Positions 34,701-45,569 of a DNA stretch of 64,000 nt are shown one piece after another. Where the stretch lies: positions 248,001-312,000 of the forward strand of contig FMBT01000296.1 in the NCBI GenBank assembly GCA_900095095.1, given 5' to 3'. Position numbers and translations under genes: made by a program. Position 1 is the stretch's first letter. Each line of letters begins with the position of its first letter. A model generated the notes under the pieces. It searched no databases and was not told where the DNA came from. It worked only from the letters and a program-made list of their open reading frames with translations. The DNA is from Fragilariopsis cylindrus CCMP1102 (Eukaryota > Bacillariophyta > Bacillariophyceae > Bacillariales > Bacillariaceae).

Positions 34701-36473
34701 GAGCGAGAGCAAGAGCAAGAACACGACCAAGAACAAGAACAAGAACAAGAACAAGAACAAGGACAAGGACAAGAGCAAGAGCAAGAGCAAGGACAAGAAC
34801 AGCAACAGGAACAAACGTACAGAAAGGAAACACTTGGAATGGCACAATCGTCAACGGAAAAGCTCATTAAGTTGCCGGCATTGTCATTCGAAGATAGACT
34901 GGATAGTTTTATCTCTCTCGAGACAGTTATCTCTCTAGAGACAGCAAGCCATAACGCTCAAGAACAACAATGCGCAACAATGACAAATATTGACGAGGAA
35001 TGCAGCAAATCGTCTGTGGCAGTAGACGAAGTGGCAGAAGAATCAGATACAATGAACAAGAAAGACAGTAGTAACGAAAAAGAAACAAATGAAATAGAAC
35101 CCAAAATTATTGATGCATTAGAAGATGAGAATGGGAATGAAAAAGTTGTCGTAGCGACCGCGAAAGTCCTTGAAGTCCTCAAAGAAGATACGTTCGTAGT
35201 CGTAGTAGTACCAGTCGTCGCGCCAGAAGAAGAAATGAAGACAACAAAAGATAAAGAATTCGAACAGATGCTAGAGGATAGCGTCGGGGATCGATTCTCG
35301 ATTGATAATCCTGAAGAAGATATTATGTTTGTTATGGATGCAGAAATTGCAGAATATGAGATTTGGAAACGTGACGTTACGGCCAAGAACGAGAAGGAAA
35401 TAATCGTTGTGAAGGACGTTGTAGAAGATTCTAGTCCAATTATGGGACTGGTGGGGGCTACTGCTGTGAAGAAGTCAAGGACGAGTAGTACTGATGATAG
35501 TAAAGATAAAGTCGTCCGAAGTACATCCGAATCACCTTCTTCGTGCTCTGATACAACAATGACAATAAGTATTGATGAAGAGTCTATGGCGTCTAGTAGT
35601 ATAGCCGAGGAGTCTAGGAGAAGTCTGGCCGTGAGTGTTCCTAATATTCAGCCGACCGAATCGCCTTCGGGAGTTGCTGATTCAAAGACGAGTCTTGATA
35701 AAAGCGCTAGAACGCCACAACCAGAGAAGAAAAAGAGAGAAACTGAAAAAAAGCCATCAGAAGTGATGATCATACTGAACAATAATACAAACACCAAAAA
35801 CGACATCCCAGCTACGACGACCGAAAACAAGTCCTCTCGAAAGCAGCAGCAACAACAACAACAGAAGCAGCAATCTACTACTACCATCCAGCAGAAGAAG
35901 ACTACTAAGAAGGATAATAATCGACGACGTGCAAAATCTACAAATCTCTTTCGAAAGCAGCATCGGCAGAAAAAAAGTTCCATCGAAATGGATGCAAAGA
36001 AGAAGACAAACAAGAAAACAAACAGGAAAACAAAGAAGAGTAGTGATCGCCATCCACGTCCACATCCGAATAGAGATAACACGGATAGTAATAGAACAGA
36101 ACGAACTACTGATACACGCAAAAGTCACCAATCTACAGCAAAATCACAAAAGTCCACGACTTTATTTGGGAAAGATACGAATGATGAGATAGATGAAAAA
36201 CAACAAAAGAAGAAAAGAAACAAAGCCCAAAAGTCGTCTACGACTTTATTTGGGTGGAAAGATAGCAATAGCGAGAAAGAAACAGTAATAAAAAACAAGA
36301 ACGACAGAAAAGCAAAAGCGGAACTATCTATTAGTCTCTTTGGTGTTGGTGGAATCCTCCAACAACGAAAGAAGAAGGGGAAAAAGAGGAAGAATAAAAA
36401 AGAGAACAACAAGACAACAAGTAGTACCAGCAAGAGGAAGACGACGAGACTATCTCAAACAACATTATTCTAA
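31713..36473 (+). CDS. Large acidic low-complexity protein with C-terminal S-T-x-L-F repeats
   Basis: 1586 residues, ATG at 31713, TAA stop, no interruption. Most of it is homorepeats: Asp-Ser tandem units, Asp-Asn runs, (Ala-Thr)n, and a GQGQEQEQ stretch from GGACAA/GAACAA codons (34670-34815). Islands that look conserved are FYNEFRKWCNTFGREVIEQQ, FWKNLKLL, YWKISNLFR and RSFYDELCDDLKDICDICDG-like helices. The last 180 residues are very basic and hold five copies of a short motif: KSTNLFR, KSTTLFG, SSTTLFG, SISLFG and a terminal SQTTLF. No membrane segment or known domain. The acidic body with a basic, motif-bearing tail suggests a disordered scaffold or chromatin-associated protein, but this is inference. 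Confidence 0.65.
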   Translation: MKLLSDDENNDDNNYHYHRRRNQKTSEATSTAASVIVSSSQEGKGGEGGGGCGGVGGDAGDDCNVFHDMLDVVVDSICSGNGNDSGNGNGNVNNIATPTTTTTTTTRTSTSSRSTEQRDDNDNDGNDDDVVVLSEEEKIGNSVVLREGGGDGNRDREIEQRDDDLDLDSDSDSYSYSDSYSDSYSDSDSDSDSSCDYEDKYLSSTNNLNDNNNTKKSSADTFFSVGELSLEPPKSKDKDNKEKGLKATTKLIGRMLFNKHRNNKKKGVAAAAASTATAAAFTASTASTHRKNATRRAVTFLLPTKTPKILAAPSSSSLFDMFIPPPKYSISNIHNYINNYPRQTKVTEFYNEFRKWCNTFGREVIEQQLSYEIEIITKESLSNNSGILVIENENTDGNEIDIDNDDSNDDNNDGNDDNDDNDDNNVDPNNYEYDYDYDVDNDSDIDDSDKYEKTLTTYFIEDHLDNNNNTNNNAMMKKQKFWKNLKLLSTTTTTTTRNVVQNVFKKQQEKQTQKPNHHDATPTTTVIDTSIDPHNDNDNDNIDKNTPIIGGIEIVNDIRCEEDDYHGKQKNVVAVVVAATATATATATSATTAVNANANNNANRNNNNFLDEIKKAAAAISKKNKQQQKQKQNSTSTTTTKNEKSMMGIEEEVVEDDAEEQSFIMRETSILNNPLLIECVKLCELSDGEKLRVEVDDGDKGQMQITDDVYECINDDTHTDNEDAYAYADADADENENDDDDDDGDDGIIKSPTRTINNRTSSPTYGKIKIRTEPYDGDCTKEGIEITNRDGSRMNTTTTVAINAVSTAARRSTTPITADADADADADNRGDCSSVQSNNDITIRTTSTATTTKDHRRDDGISNDSSKVQPIDDENKEQNIEYRKSFYDELCDDLKDICDICDGNIGIEKTLVQYEEKKKNDDDDDDDDNGDEKKKKYWKISNLFRTKKNDDDDGKVPKSDRGDGTTVDEKISTESKTLSNVEGSQQEQEQGQGQGQEREQEQEHDQEQEQEQEQEQGQGQEQEQEQGQEQQQEQTYRKETLGMAQSSTEKLIKLPALSFEDRLDSFISLETVISLETASHNAQEQQCATMTNIDEECSKSSVAVDEVAEESDTMNKKDSSNEKETNEIEPKIIDALEDENGNEKVVVATAKVLEVLKEDTFVVVVVPVVAPEEEMKTTKDKEFEQMLEDSVGDRFSIDNPEEDIMFVMDAEIAEYEIWKRDVTAKNEKEIIVVKDVVEDSSPIMGLVGATAVKKSRTSSTDDSKDKVVRSTSESPSSCSDTTMTISIDEESMASSSIAEESRRSLAVSVPNIQPTESPSGVADSKTSLDKSARTPQPEKKKRETEKKPSEVMIILNNNTNTKNDIPATTTENKSSRKQQQQQQQKQQSTTTIQQKKTTKKDNNRRRAKSTNLFRKQHRQKKSSIEMDAKKKTNKKTNRKTKKSSDRHPRPHPNRDNTDSNRTERTTDTRKSHQSTAKSQKSTTLFGKDTNDEIDEKQQKKKRNKAQKSSTTLFGWKDSNSEKETVIKNKNDRKAKAELSISLFGVGGILQQRKKKGKKRKNKKENNKTTSSTSKRKTTRLSQTTLF

Positions 36474-36669
36474 TATTAAAAGCAATAGCTAGCAATTGCA
36501 TCTCATCTATACTTTATTCAATATTTTTTTCTTCTAGTATTATTTCTTATCGACTAGTTGTTATTTTTCTTATTTATATATTCTTTTTACTACGGAAAGG
36601 ATGGACGGACGGGATGGATGGTGGAATATTTTTTCTTGTTTTGTTTTTACCCTAAACCAACGTGCATAT
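36474..36669. other. 3' flank between convergent reading frames
   Basis: AT-rich 3' flank of the acidic protein gene, with a GGATGGACGGACGGGATGGA stretch at 36599-36620. No gene. Confidence 0.4.
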
Positions 36670-36885
36670 TTATGATATAATCTTCCTCTTGAGTTTGTTA
36701 CCACGTGAATTTTCTTCAATCTGTTTTGTGATCATGGATTCTACTTCCTTTTTTTTAATAGCAGCAATAATTTCGTTTCGCTTTTTCACGAATCTTGATA
36801 CATCACCAAATCGTCGATAACTTCCTTCGACTCTTCTAATTTCTTCTTCAAATCAACAATTTCGTTGTTTTGCTGTTCGGGTTCG
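36670..36885 (-). pseudogene. Coiled-coil fragment with a one-base frame break
   Basis: Minus-strand reading gives NNEIVDLKKKLEESKEVIDD and LVMYQDS, then a stop. If one base is skipped there, the heptad-like sequence continues as VKKRNEIIAAIKKKEVESMI, then TKQIEENSRGNKLKRKIIS and a TAA at 36670. A smooth charge pattern across the break suggests a former coding exon. It lies downstream of, and on the same strand as, the ankyrin-like gene, and may be its lost C-terminal tail or the remains of a separate gene. Confidence 0.4.
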
Positions 36886-37107
36886 GGTTAGACTCTACAT
36901 TTCGTATATTAAATCTAGCAACGCTATATATAAATACATCCGTTGCATCATATGCATTCATTGGTACCACCCACAATACAAATACATGAAAAGTTATTAA
37001 TAATTCATATCTATAATCGAAGATCGAAGGCCACCAGCCAGTTCCATCCACATTGTCGGTCGCATCTTCTAGCAACAAACCATCCATTACAACCCTTCTG
37101 CCTTTTT

Positions 37108-38382
37108 TTAAAAAGTGCCACCGTCGTCGTCGTCGCCGATGTTCGTATCCTTTCTTTTCCGCTTTTTTTTGGGACTGATGCCGTTGTTATTGCTATTGAA
37201 TACCACCATAGGGTTCGGATCTATCGCCGTATTAATTGATGCTGAGGATAGAAGTTTTTGTAAAATATCAGGTTGTCTCCGTAACAGGAAATACACACCA
37301 TCTAAATGAATATCTTTATCAATAGCTGCCGTCATTAATGCGTCCACAACGTTTAACGGTGGTGTATCGTCCGAAGAAGAATAGCAACGAACAAAAGTGT
37401 CTTTTATCGTCTTCATCACCTGTTCCTTTCCATATTTCATACAAGCCTTTACGAAAGGTATGGAATATTTATTACTTTTACGGAAGAGGAGACTAATTCC
37501 TTTCTTCTTTGGATAATAATGGATCCCCGCCTCAAACACCGATCTGAATCCTTGAATGGAAGAAAAAGCGCAACGAATCGGTAGCTGTCCATATTCATTA
37601 GTTTGTGTTAATGCAGAAGGATCCCATTCGACCATGAACCTAAATCTCTTTTCTGCAAAGTACTCTTCTCCGCACAAGTAGTGCAATAGGCTATACCTTT
37701 CAATATCTTCTTTCTTTAGAAGACCCAATTTTCTTAATTGTATCAAAACTTGTAAGAATTTATCATCGACGGCTTCATGCTGTTGTTCTCGGTTGTCACC
37801 TTCGATGGTCTGGTCAGTAAACATGAGTTGATGTAAAACATTACCGCCGTTATCATCATCAAATAATAATCCTCCCCTCTCTTCTTCCTCAAACAAGCCG
37901 AGCTCTATTGCTATCCTAGCTACGACAGGGATGAACAATACAGTCTTCACATTGCATTGATATTTGCCGTCTGAGTCTTCGTAGCGTGGGAATGCGAGTA
38001 GTTGAATTGGATAGGGACCATATTCATCCTCGTCATCTTCTTTTCTTCTGGTCAACACTTCAGGAAAAACCCGTACAATAGCTTCAACTTCAGCGTCTGT
38101 ATCTCGATCACTATCTAAACCACGATAATTGTCAGAATCAGAATCAGTGCTATTAAAACAAAGCATCTCATGTACATCATCTTCTAGATTTTCAATGAAA
38201 TTTTCAACTAATTCATCAGTTTTATTTCTTGTTTGTAAAGGAAATGTTTCCTTTTGTTCCAGTACCAGAATCATTTTTTTGAGAAGAACGACAGCTTGCT
38301 GTTGCTGTTGCTGTTCATCTTGCGCCGCTTGAGCTTGCGCTTGCTGCACATCTTCAATATCAATGTTGTTGTCGTCGTCCAT
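37108..38382 (-). CDS. Ankyrin-like repeat protein (diatom-type family)
   Basis: 424 residues, ATG at 38382, TAA stop. A Gln/Ala-rich N-terminus and acidic linker lead into YGPYPIQLLAF, then helix pairs resembling degenerate ankyrin repeats: LLHYLCGEEYFAEKRFRFMV with EWDPSALTQTNEYGQLPIRC, then FRSVFEAGIHYYPKKKGISL and SIPFVKACMKYGKEQVMK. The N-x-x-G-x-x-P-I and L-L-H motifs follow the ankyrin pattern. I recall this arrangement, with a repeated W-D-P and a YYPKKKGI-type segment, from large expanded families of diatom proteins of unknown function, probably protein-binding. The C-terminus is basic (SPKKKRKRKD), a possible nuclear localisation signal. Promoter side: a (TG)n run at 38423-38457. 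Confidence 0.65.
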   Translation of the reverse strand: MDDDNNIDIEDVQQAQAQAAQDEQQQQQQAVVLLKKMILVLEQKETFPLQTRNKTDELVENFIENLEDDVHEMLCFNSTDSDSDNYRGLDSDRDTDAEVEAIVRVFPEVLTRRKEDDEDEYGPYPIQLLAFPRYEDSDGKYQCNVKTVLFIPVVARIAIELGLFEEEERGGLLFDDDNGGNVLHQLMFTDQTIEGDNREQQHEAVDDKFLQVLIQLRKLGLLKKEDIERYSLLHYLCGEEYFAEKRFRFMVEWDPSALTQTNEYGQLPIRCAFSSIQGFRSVFEAGIHYYPKKKGISLLFRKSNKYSIPFVKACMKYGKEQVMKTIKDTFVRCYSSSDDTPPLNVVDALMTAAIDKDIHLDGVYFLLRRQPDILQKLLSSASINTAIDPNPMVVFNSNNNGISPKKKRKRKDTNIGDDDDGGTF

Positions 38383-38416
38383 GGCTCCTAGCTACTGTAT
38401 CTTCGTCTTTATTTCT

Positions 38417-38458
<42 letters not shown>

Positions 38459-41400
38459 AATCTATGACCGTGGAAGGTAGAGTGAGGAAAGTAATTTATA
38501 CATCTGGCACTCCTCGATGTGGTCCTGTCCCGAGTAGCTCATGACTCGCACCATCTAGACATTTCTAAAAGTCAAAGCACGCGCTCTATTGCAAGAGCAA
38601 AGCAGTGTGTTTAAGGCAGAACTGTACAGTACTCCAGCATTATGGATCAGAAGATACCATAATTCCACAAAACCTACACCCCATAGTTCAAATCGAGTCA
38701 AATTTGAAAACACACCAACTTAAAAGTAACAACCCTGTTTGGCATGTTTCCTCTTGATCTACTTCTTCCATGTGCTGAATAATTCACACAGGCCCTAGCA
38801 TTGTGAGAAATTTTAGCACCATAAAAGGGTGGAGAACCCTTATTAAAAGCTACCCAATCAACACAAACTACATGCATACAAAAAATCAACCACAGAAATG
38901 GTTAATAAAAATTCCAGGATGGCTAATACTTTGATATAGTACAACAAGCAATACAACGGTAAATAAAACCACAGTAGTCAACAACAACAACAACTGCTGC
39001 TGCTGCTAAACTGTGTGAGAATTTGTTGCCACTCTTTGTTGTAAAATTTCACATTATTACTTCTTGCAAAATTTTGCATGTAAATGTGATGATACAAAAA
39101 GATTGGTGTATATCACTTGTGTACTGGTGCATTCATTCCTACTGCTGCATGATCATGTTGTTTTCTCTGTTCCTAATACTGTCAACATGGTGCAACAATC
39201 ATAGTATCAAGGACAACTGCTGCTGCTGGTCCTGTCAGTCAAAAGTGTGAAACACTCAAAAGAACAACACGTACTACTACTAAACAACTACAACTAGTTA
39301 TACCAGCCAATTGTACTTGGTGAAGAGGTTTTTTACATCCAATTGTACTTGGTGAAGAGGTTTTTTACATCCAATTCAAACCAATCCAATTGTGCCAAAC
39401 TTTGTTATCTATGTTAATGATGTTTTGTTTTACTTGTACTGGTAGGTAGTTTAGTATACCATCCATTCATTGTGGTCTTGTTGTCCTTGTTGCAGTCTAT
39501 CATCATGACATCATTGCAGCAAGAAGATCTACATCTACAATATATTAATGACAGTAACATACTCCTCCTAATCAAAAATGAGTGGATGTTTATATACTTT
39601 CACAATCCTTCATTAAAGTTTAGTTTAAATGTTATGTCCAAAAAGGAGACATTATTACAACTGCATCACTGTATACATTGTCCATGCGTTTGATGGGTAG
39701 TGTAAGAAAATGCCGCACACACCACACCTGAAGAAGATCAATGTTTCTCCTCTATTTACAGAACAATACAAAGGATATTTGACTTGATGTATAGTACTCA
39801 ATCATCAGCTATAATTTGTTGCTTTTCTACTTTTTTTCTAACATTCTTTTAGTATTCCCTTTTATTTCCAGCATGAAAGGCCCTGGACCCTTTTCGAAAA
39901 CGACTAGAAGCCTAATTCTGTACTAAGAATGGAATCTTCCTTCGACGAGACTATTATCAATTAAGTTACCGGTACGTGTTGTGAAGAGAAATAAGGTGTC
40001 ACGGTGTCACCTCATCAGCCGTGCTCATCATACTGTATCGGATCACATCGCAGCTCTCCTGTATTTCTATTGGACTTCCGACTTCCTCGCCTAGTTAGAC
40101 CTCTCAGCAAGAGGAGAAAAAGCTACTGCTCTTGTTTTGAATTTCAAAAAATAAAAAGAAGAGCGAACAGCAAGAGGGGTTCAAACTTTAAACACGTTGA
40201 TACGTTGTTGGCACGTTAATAAACGTACGTTATTTAGTAACATATCAACGAGAGATGATGGGACTACGAACGACGAAAGGAATATAATGAATGCCACTAA
40301 TATTGTTGGTTTTCTATGATGATGAAAGCAAAATGTGTGTTTCTCCTTTCAATTATGAATTTAAATGTTATGCCGAGCGAAGGGAATGAAATGAATGAAT
40401 CCATTTATTTGATCAAATTGAAAGTGAATCTCAAATACTATCATGAAGGCAAGAATATCTCGTACTATACATACTTGTTGTCCTTTCCCACAGTGGCGAC
40501 GGTGGCGTCGGTGGTAGTGGTGGCAGTGTCGGCATGAAATTAAATTCGTTTACTGCTTCTCGACTTCCGACGACATTGTATTTGCAGTGGACCACAAAAG
40601 TTTGGATGGGAAAATGGCAAAGAACAAATCGCTTCGTGGCAATGGCGATGGCGATGGCGATAGAGACAATCGCTCCTCCAGAGTACAGTATATCCACGAA
40701 ATAGGACATAAGATAATCGTCATCCTGGTGCATGCATATTGTTGTGATTCGATTCACCAGTGGTGCTTCCACTATCAACAAATAACGATGTATACAGCAG
40801 CAGCAGCAGCAGCAGCATCAGCCACAATGAAGGTACTACTACGTCCGTAGTCGATAATTACCGCGATGGAGTGGATTATGTGTCCCTTATTGCTACAATG
40901 ATATTGACGACTACGCTTTGCATATCGAATAACGGGTTGTCTGGTCATTTTGAAATTATGCAATGTGATAATGAACACATCAAAAATGTTCACAGGTATC
41001 TAAAACCCGTTGCACAATACTATATCAACAATAGCAGGTTCGATTCGATTCGAATGTTGTGTTCGACAGGGTGGTCAGATACGTATCTCCTGGCATCAAA
41101 ACACATAGACATATAATGCTACACTTATAACAACACTTGTTGTTGTGGCTTGTATCACATCATTATTTTCCTTTGGTATTAATTATTCGTTCTAATTATT
41201 CCGTATATTTTTGTTAAGAATCAAAATCCACAATTCATTTAGAAGATCCACCCAGCAGCAAGAACAACAGCAAGAACAAGAACAACAACAACAACATCAA
41301 AATGACAATACAACCCGTAACACCCGTAACACCCGTAACACCATCACCAGCAACAATCAGTATCTATAATCACTAACCTTGTTTGCATGGCTATCCCTGA

Positions 41401-42789
41401 TTTAATTTTCCCTACGCCTTTCATGTGTCGAATATCCACCATTATAATATCCGGACACTCCCTTTGATAGACCTTGGACAATGCTTTGATTGGATTAAAG
41501 GCAGTATACAGTTAGTTTATCAGTGTTCTTTGAAATGAATGAAGAGAATAACACTAATCAAAAGACTGAGCGACAAATGGGACCACCAGAGACGCCGATG
41601 CAACTATGAATTATGCCATTGGATAATCTAATATAACTACCTAACAAGGATATGTAATTATTGGACGAGTCAATAGACTTTTGCCATGATAAAATAAAAG
41701 AAGCAAGAAGCATTGGTTCTATATGGCAACGAATGGTAAAAAGATTGAAAGGAAAAGTGATGGAGGTCGCCATATCTTGCATCACAATTAGCAACGTCAA
41801 CGTCAACATACACCATTGGAATCATCGTCGTATAAGAGAGATATATATAGAAGCAAAGCAATGCATATCGTGTTACTAACTACAACTATGGCAACGACGA
41901 CATCGTAGCGCCGCCAATGCAGTACCTGTACTACTAGTAGTACTAACGTGTTAGATAGAACGGTATGCTCCTGCTGTACGTCTAAACAGAAGATGTATAA
42001 TGTATCTAATAACTCTCTAGCTAGTAGGACTGTAAGTCTATAGAATAGACGAAGCCGTTTGGGTTTTTACTTTTTATTTAACGTGTACTTTTATCATAAT
42101 AAAGACTATTGTACCCGGTAATATATATATATAGATATATACGATGCAGTCCTTATAAAGTTGCTGGAAATATCTGTCATCGTTTCTCTTCGTTGCATTA
42201 AAAGTCTTCTGCTGTTACAAATACCTGTTCTCTTTTTTGAGCGTGTCCGTCGGGGGGAGTTTATATTATTATTATTATTATTGTATTTATTTCAGTTGGA
42301 AGAAAAAGACATGTAGTATTATGTTTCATTTCAGCCACGAATGGCCTAGTGTATGTATCATGGATTCCGGGTCGGTTTGTGGATCTTATACCAATGGGTG
42401 GGTTGATTTCTACCTTTAAGCCACCTCTTTTCATTGATTCCCCATCACCAGTCAGATCAGCTGTGATTCCTTAGATGCGTTGTTTCACATCAGTTCACAG
42501 GTTCCTGTCCTACTTTTTGCCCTCATTAGAATCATGTACCTATACACTAATCAAACAAACATACATACCACGCCGTGCCTTTTTAATCCAACCAAAATAA
42601 ATACATAATAATAATACTAATATTCCATTCCCCAACAAAACTTCCCAAGCAAAAAAAAACAAGTATAGTTTCAACATGAACCAAAAACATAAAGAAAAGG
42701 AACGAATCCATCCATTCCCGCCAACAAGATAAGGACGTACACAACACAGGACGTAATCATAATATAATAACCATCGTCAAACCATCCTT
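38383..42789. other. Long gene-poor region
   Basis: About 4.4 kb with no gene I can support. Contents seen: a (TG)n run (38423-38457); a perfect 32-base tandem duplication at 39307-39370; GCA-triplet runs near 40796-40816; three ACCCGTAAC units (41312-41340) after a CAACAA-rich stretch; a (TA)n-like run near 42120; and an ATT run near 42264. Frames at 40760-41116 and 41661-41879 lack an ATG start and domains. The segment 38640-38950 may be an old repeat because it is compositionally unlike its flanks. Confidence 0.4.
39307..39370. repeat. Perfect 32-base tandem duplication
   Basis: Two adjacent identical units at 39307-39338 and 39339-39370, each starting CCAATTGTACTTGGTGAAGA and ending TTTTTTACAT. 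A third start (CCAATT) follows. Identity implies a very recent event or an assembly artefact. Confidence 0.85.
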
Positions 42790-43470
42790 CACGATAAGGA
42801 AGTAGACAATGTTCCAAAGAGGACTACATCCTCGGCCACGATGATACAAGTGCGGAAGGCAAATGGTAGGCTCGAGGATGTAGTCCCCATGACATATTTG
42901 CAGAACAACAGAGAAGTACAATCAGAGACGGATGAGTGGGTAGGAAAGAAAAAAAAAAAACAGAGAAGTACAATCAGAGAAGGATGAGTGAGTAAGCTAA
43001 AGATCATGTTCATTATGTTCATCATGATCGAAAGGTTGAGTTAATAAAAGAACTTACTTACTTGTTGTTGGAGCGAAACGAAGATGACATTCGGGAGATG
43101 AGCGTGGACTATTAGCAGGAGTCAAATCGGAAATGCTACCATCGGCGGTGGTGGCGGAAGCATATGCGACAGCAGCAGCAGCAGCATTCATCATCTTCTT
43201 GATAAGGAAGCAGATGATATTCCAAAGAGAGGGCGTAGGATGATGTCATGGGACTACATCCTCGGACAGCCACGGTGGTAGTGAGGAAGGAAGGCAATGG
43301 TAGACTTGAGGATGTAGTCCCAGTAGGACATCGTTGCAGAGCAATAGAAGTACCATCCGAGACGGATGGGTAAACTGAAGATCATCTTCATCATCTTGGG
43401 TTGAGTAAGTTGATCGAAGGTTGAGTTAATAAAAATAACTCACTTGTTGTTGAAAGTTGAAAGTTGTTGT
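42790..43470. repeat. Diverged tandem pair, each unit with a 14-base-pair hairpin
   Basis: Units about 42795-43075 and 43200-43470 align along their length (GATAAGGAAG, TTCCAAAGAG, ATCAGAGACGGATG and GAAGGTTGAGTTAATAAAA types of word). Each holds an inverted repeat: 42821-42834 with 42873-42886 (GGACTACATCCTCG arm, 38-base loop), and 43250-43263 with 43308-43321 (GGGACTACATCCTC arm, 44-base loop). On the minus strand each unit is preceded by a short open segment starting with ATG and ending in an ACAACAA-GT donor, at 43194-43062 (44 codons plus one base) and near 43510-43453. Both donors fall in phase 1. These may be two duplicated first exons or a non-coding RNA locus. Confidence 0.5.
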
Positions 43471-44507
43471 TGAAAGTGTAAGAATAAAAAGTTGTGAGCA
43501 TTTCGTTTTGCTCTGATTTTGCAATTTGTGTTTTGTTACTTTCACAAAAAAGCTCCCTCCTCTATTCCTATTCCTATATTCACAATCGAATTAACACGTG
43601 ATGATTGCTGGTTATTTAGGTTTTAAAACCATGTGTCGATGCTGCATGTTGGTTGTGAAACTATTACATACAAAAACCCAGAACGTCGGCGTCATCACAT
43701 CCATCTGTTTCGTCACGATAGGTTTTAATTATTTTTTCGAAACGGATGCCCAATAGATGATAGAGGTAAAGAACTTCGCCGCCATTATTATCGTCGTCGT
43801 CGTAGTAGTCGTTGACGACTGTTCCGCCATCATGATATGTCTGTTTCTTTTAACTTTTTTAAATGATTTATCAAACACAAGATTTTTAATTCCTTACCAA
43901 CACGCACAGATACAGTGCAAAATCCTCACAACGCTAACTTAATAGCAGCACGGCATTAATCGTTTGAAAAATTTCTACACAAAATAATTAAATAATCGAA
44001 TCCCCTTCAAACAAATTTTGACTGAAATATGTGGATTTACCTCGCACCCCAAAAGGGGGCTTCGATTTTTTAAATATGTCGCACACACTTTTATCCACGT
44101 ATGAACGGAAGATGTTCCAGTACTGACCAGATGCATGTCAGACTACTATCGTCGTGCCGCTTCCATATCAATAAGACTGACTAGCTGATCTCTGCCCGCT
44201 CTGGGTTCAGACTCCAGAAGAAACAATCAGGACAGTTTCTCGTCGGACAGGATCCGTCGATCTTCTTCCTCGATTCGCTTTGCCGATCTTGTAACATTAT
44301 TTTTATGAAGCTACGGATATTATTTTAGTTTTTATTAACTTTTTACTTCTACTAAAGTATACTTGCTAAAATTATACTACTACAATACTTACTAGTCAGC
44401 TGTCAGCGTCATCGTCGTGAACGTCGTCATTCGTCGTCGTCGTTGAACGTCACTGACAACTATTGAAACATTCTTTATCTTCATTTTCTTCTTTCATTTT
44501 TTGTTAT
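43471..44507. other. Intergenic region
   Basis: No gene supported. A frame at 43757-43942 is mostly GTC/GTA triplets. The stretch 44150-44290 has higher GC than its flanks and a minus-strand frame reading SCPTRNCPDCFF, but it is too short and broken to assign. Confidence 0.35.
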
Positions 44508-45537
44508 CTACTTTCGCTCCTGTAAGCACTGTACTACCCATTCGAATCTAACTGGATTCAAAAGGGCATATCGACTTGGAAGTAGCTTATCATGTTTGTA
44601 TTTCATACGTTGACAGGAAACCCACAATCCAAGTTTGGGGTCTTCATCGTATTTTTGTGGTACTGTAGTATTTTTGTGTTGCCTCTTGTATTCAATCAGA
44701 TTCTGAAACATGCTTATCCATTTTCCGTTATCTATTTTCCTTCCTTTAACTACTTCCCAGTCAAAGCCAACCGAATTTGAAAGATCAAAACGTCCAGGAA
44801 GTAGCGCATCATTTTTGTAATTATGACGTTGAGTAAAAGCCCACCATCCAAGCTTGGGCTTTTCACCCTGATAAATTGGCACCATAGTATTTTTGTGTTC
44901 CTTTTTGTACTAAACAAGTTTCTCAAACATACCCATCCAATTCTGATCATGGCGGTTGGCGTTTTAGTACAACAACGACACGTGATTCTTCCATTGCTGA
45001 TACAACCATATCAGTATTGTCTTCTGGAAGAAAATCTTTATCATTTTCATTCGTCGACATCATCACAAGATCGTTTGCATTTTCTAGTAGACTCGTAATT
45101 GATTCTTCTGTTGTTTCGTGCTTTCTTTTTCCTCGAACAAGTTGTCGTAGCTGTTTTTTCTGTGACGTATTTGACGAGAGGTATCAACACTATCAGCATC
45201 AGCATAAGCATCAGCATCAGCACCATCACCATCACCATTGTTGTTATTGTTGTCATGCTTGCTAAGCAAATAACACCAATTCCCTTCCACCCAATCGCCA
45301 AAGAAACCGTTATCTTTATCGTTATCGTTATCGTCATCGTCGCCACCTTTAGAGGTATTCTTTAGGTCAGCTCTCGTCCTGCCGTTCATTGAATTGAAGC
45401 TGCTGCTGCTGTTGTCCTCCTCCTTCTTCTCCTCGACTTGAATTTTCTTTCGAGGAGTTCTAATACTATTACTCAAAGAATTTTTTGTTCTCTTTTCTTT
45501 CTTTCTTTGTTGCTGCTTTTGCTGTTGCTGTTGCTGC

Positions 45538-45569
<32 letters not shown>

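Noticed and set aside
40760-41116. 118-codon frame after a GCA run
   Set aside because: No ATG at the start, Ser run from a triplet repeat, no domain; weak coding look only in its second half.
44150-44290. GC-richer stretch considered as a tRNA or other structured RNA
   Set aside because: It contains a GGGTTCAGACTCC piece, but no acceptor stem or anticodon arm could be paired around it.
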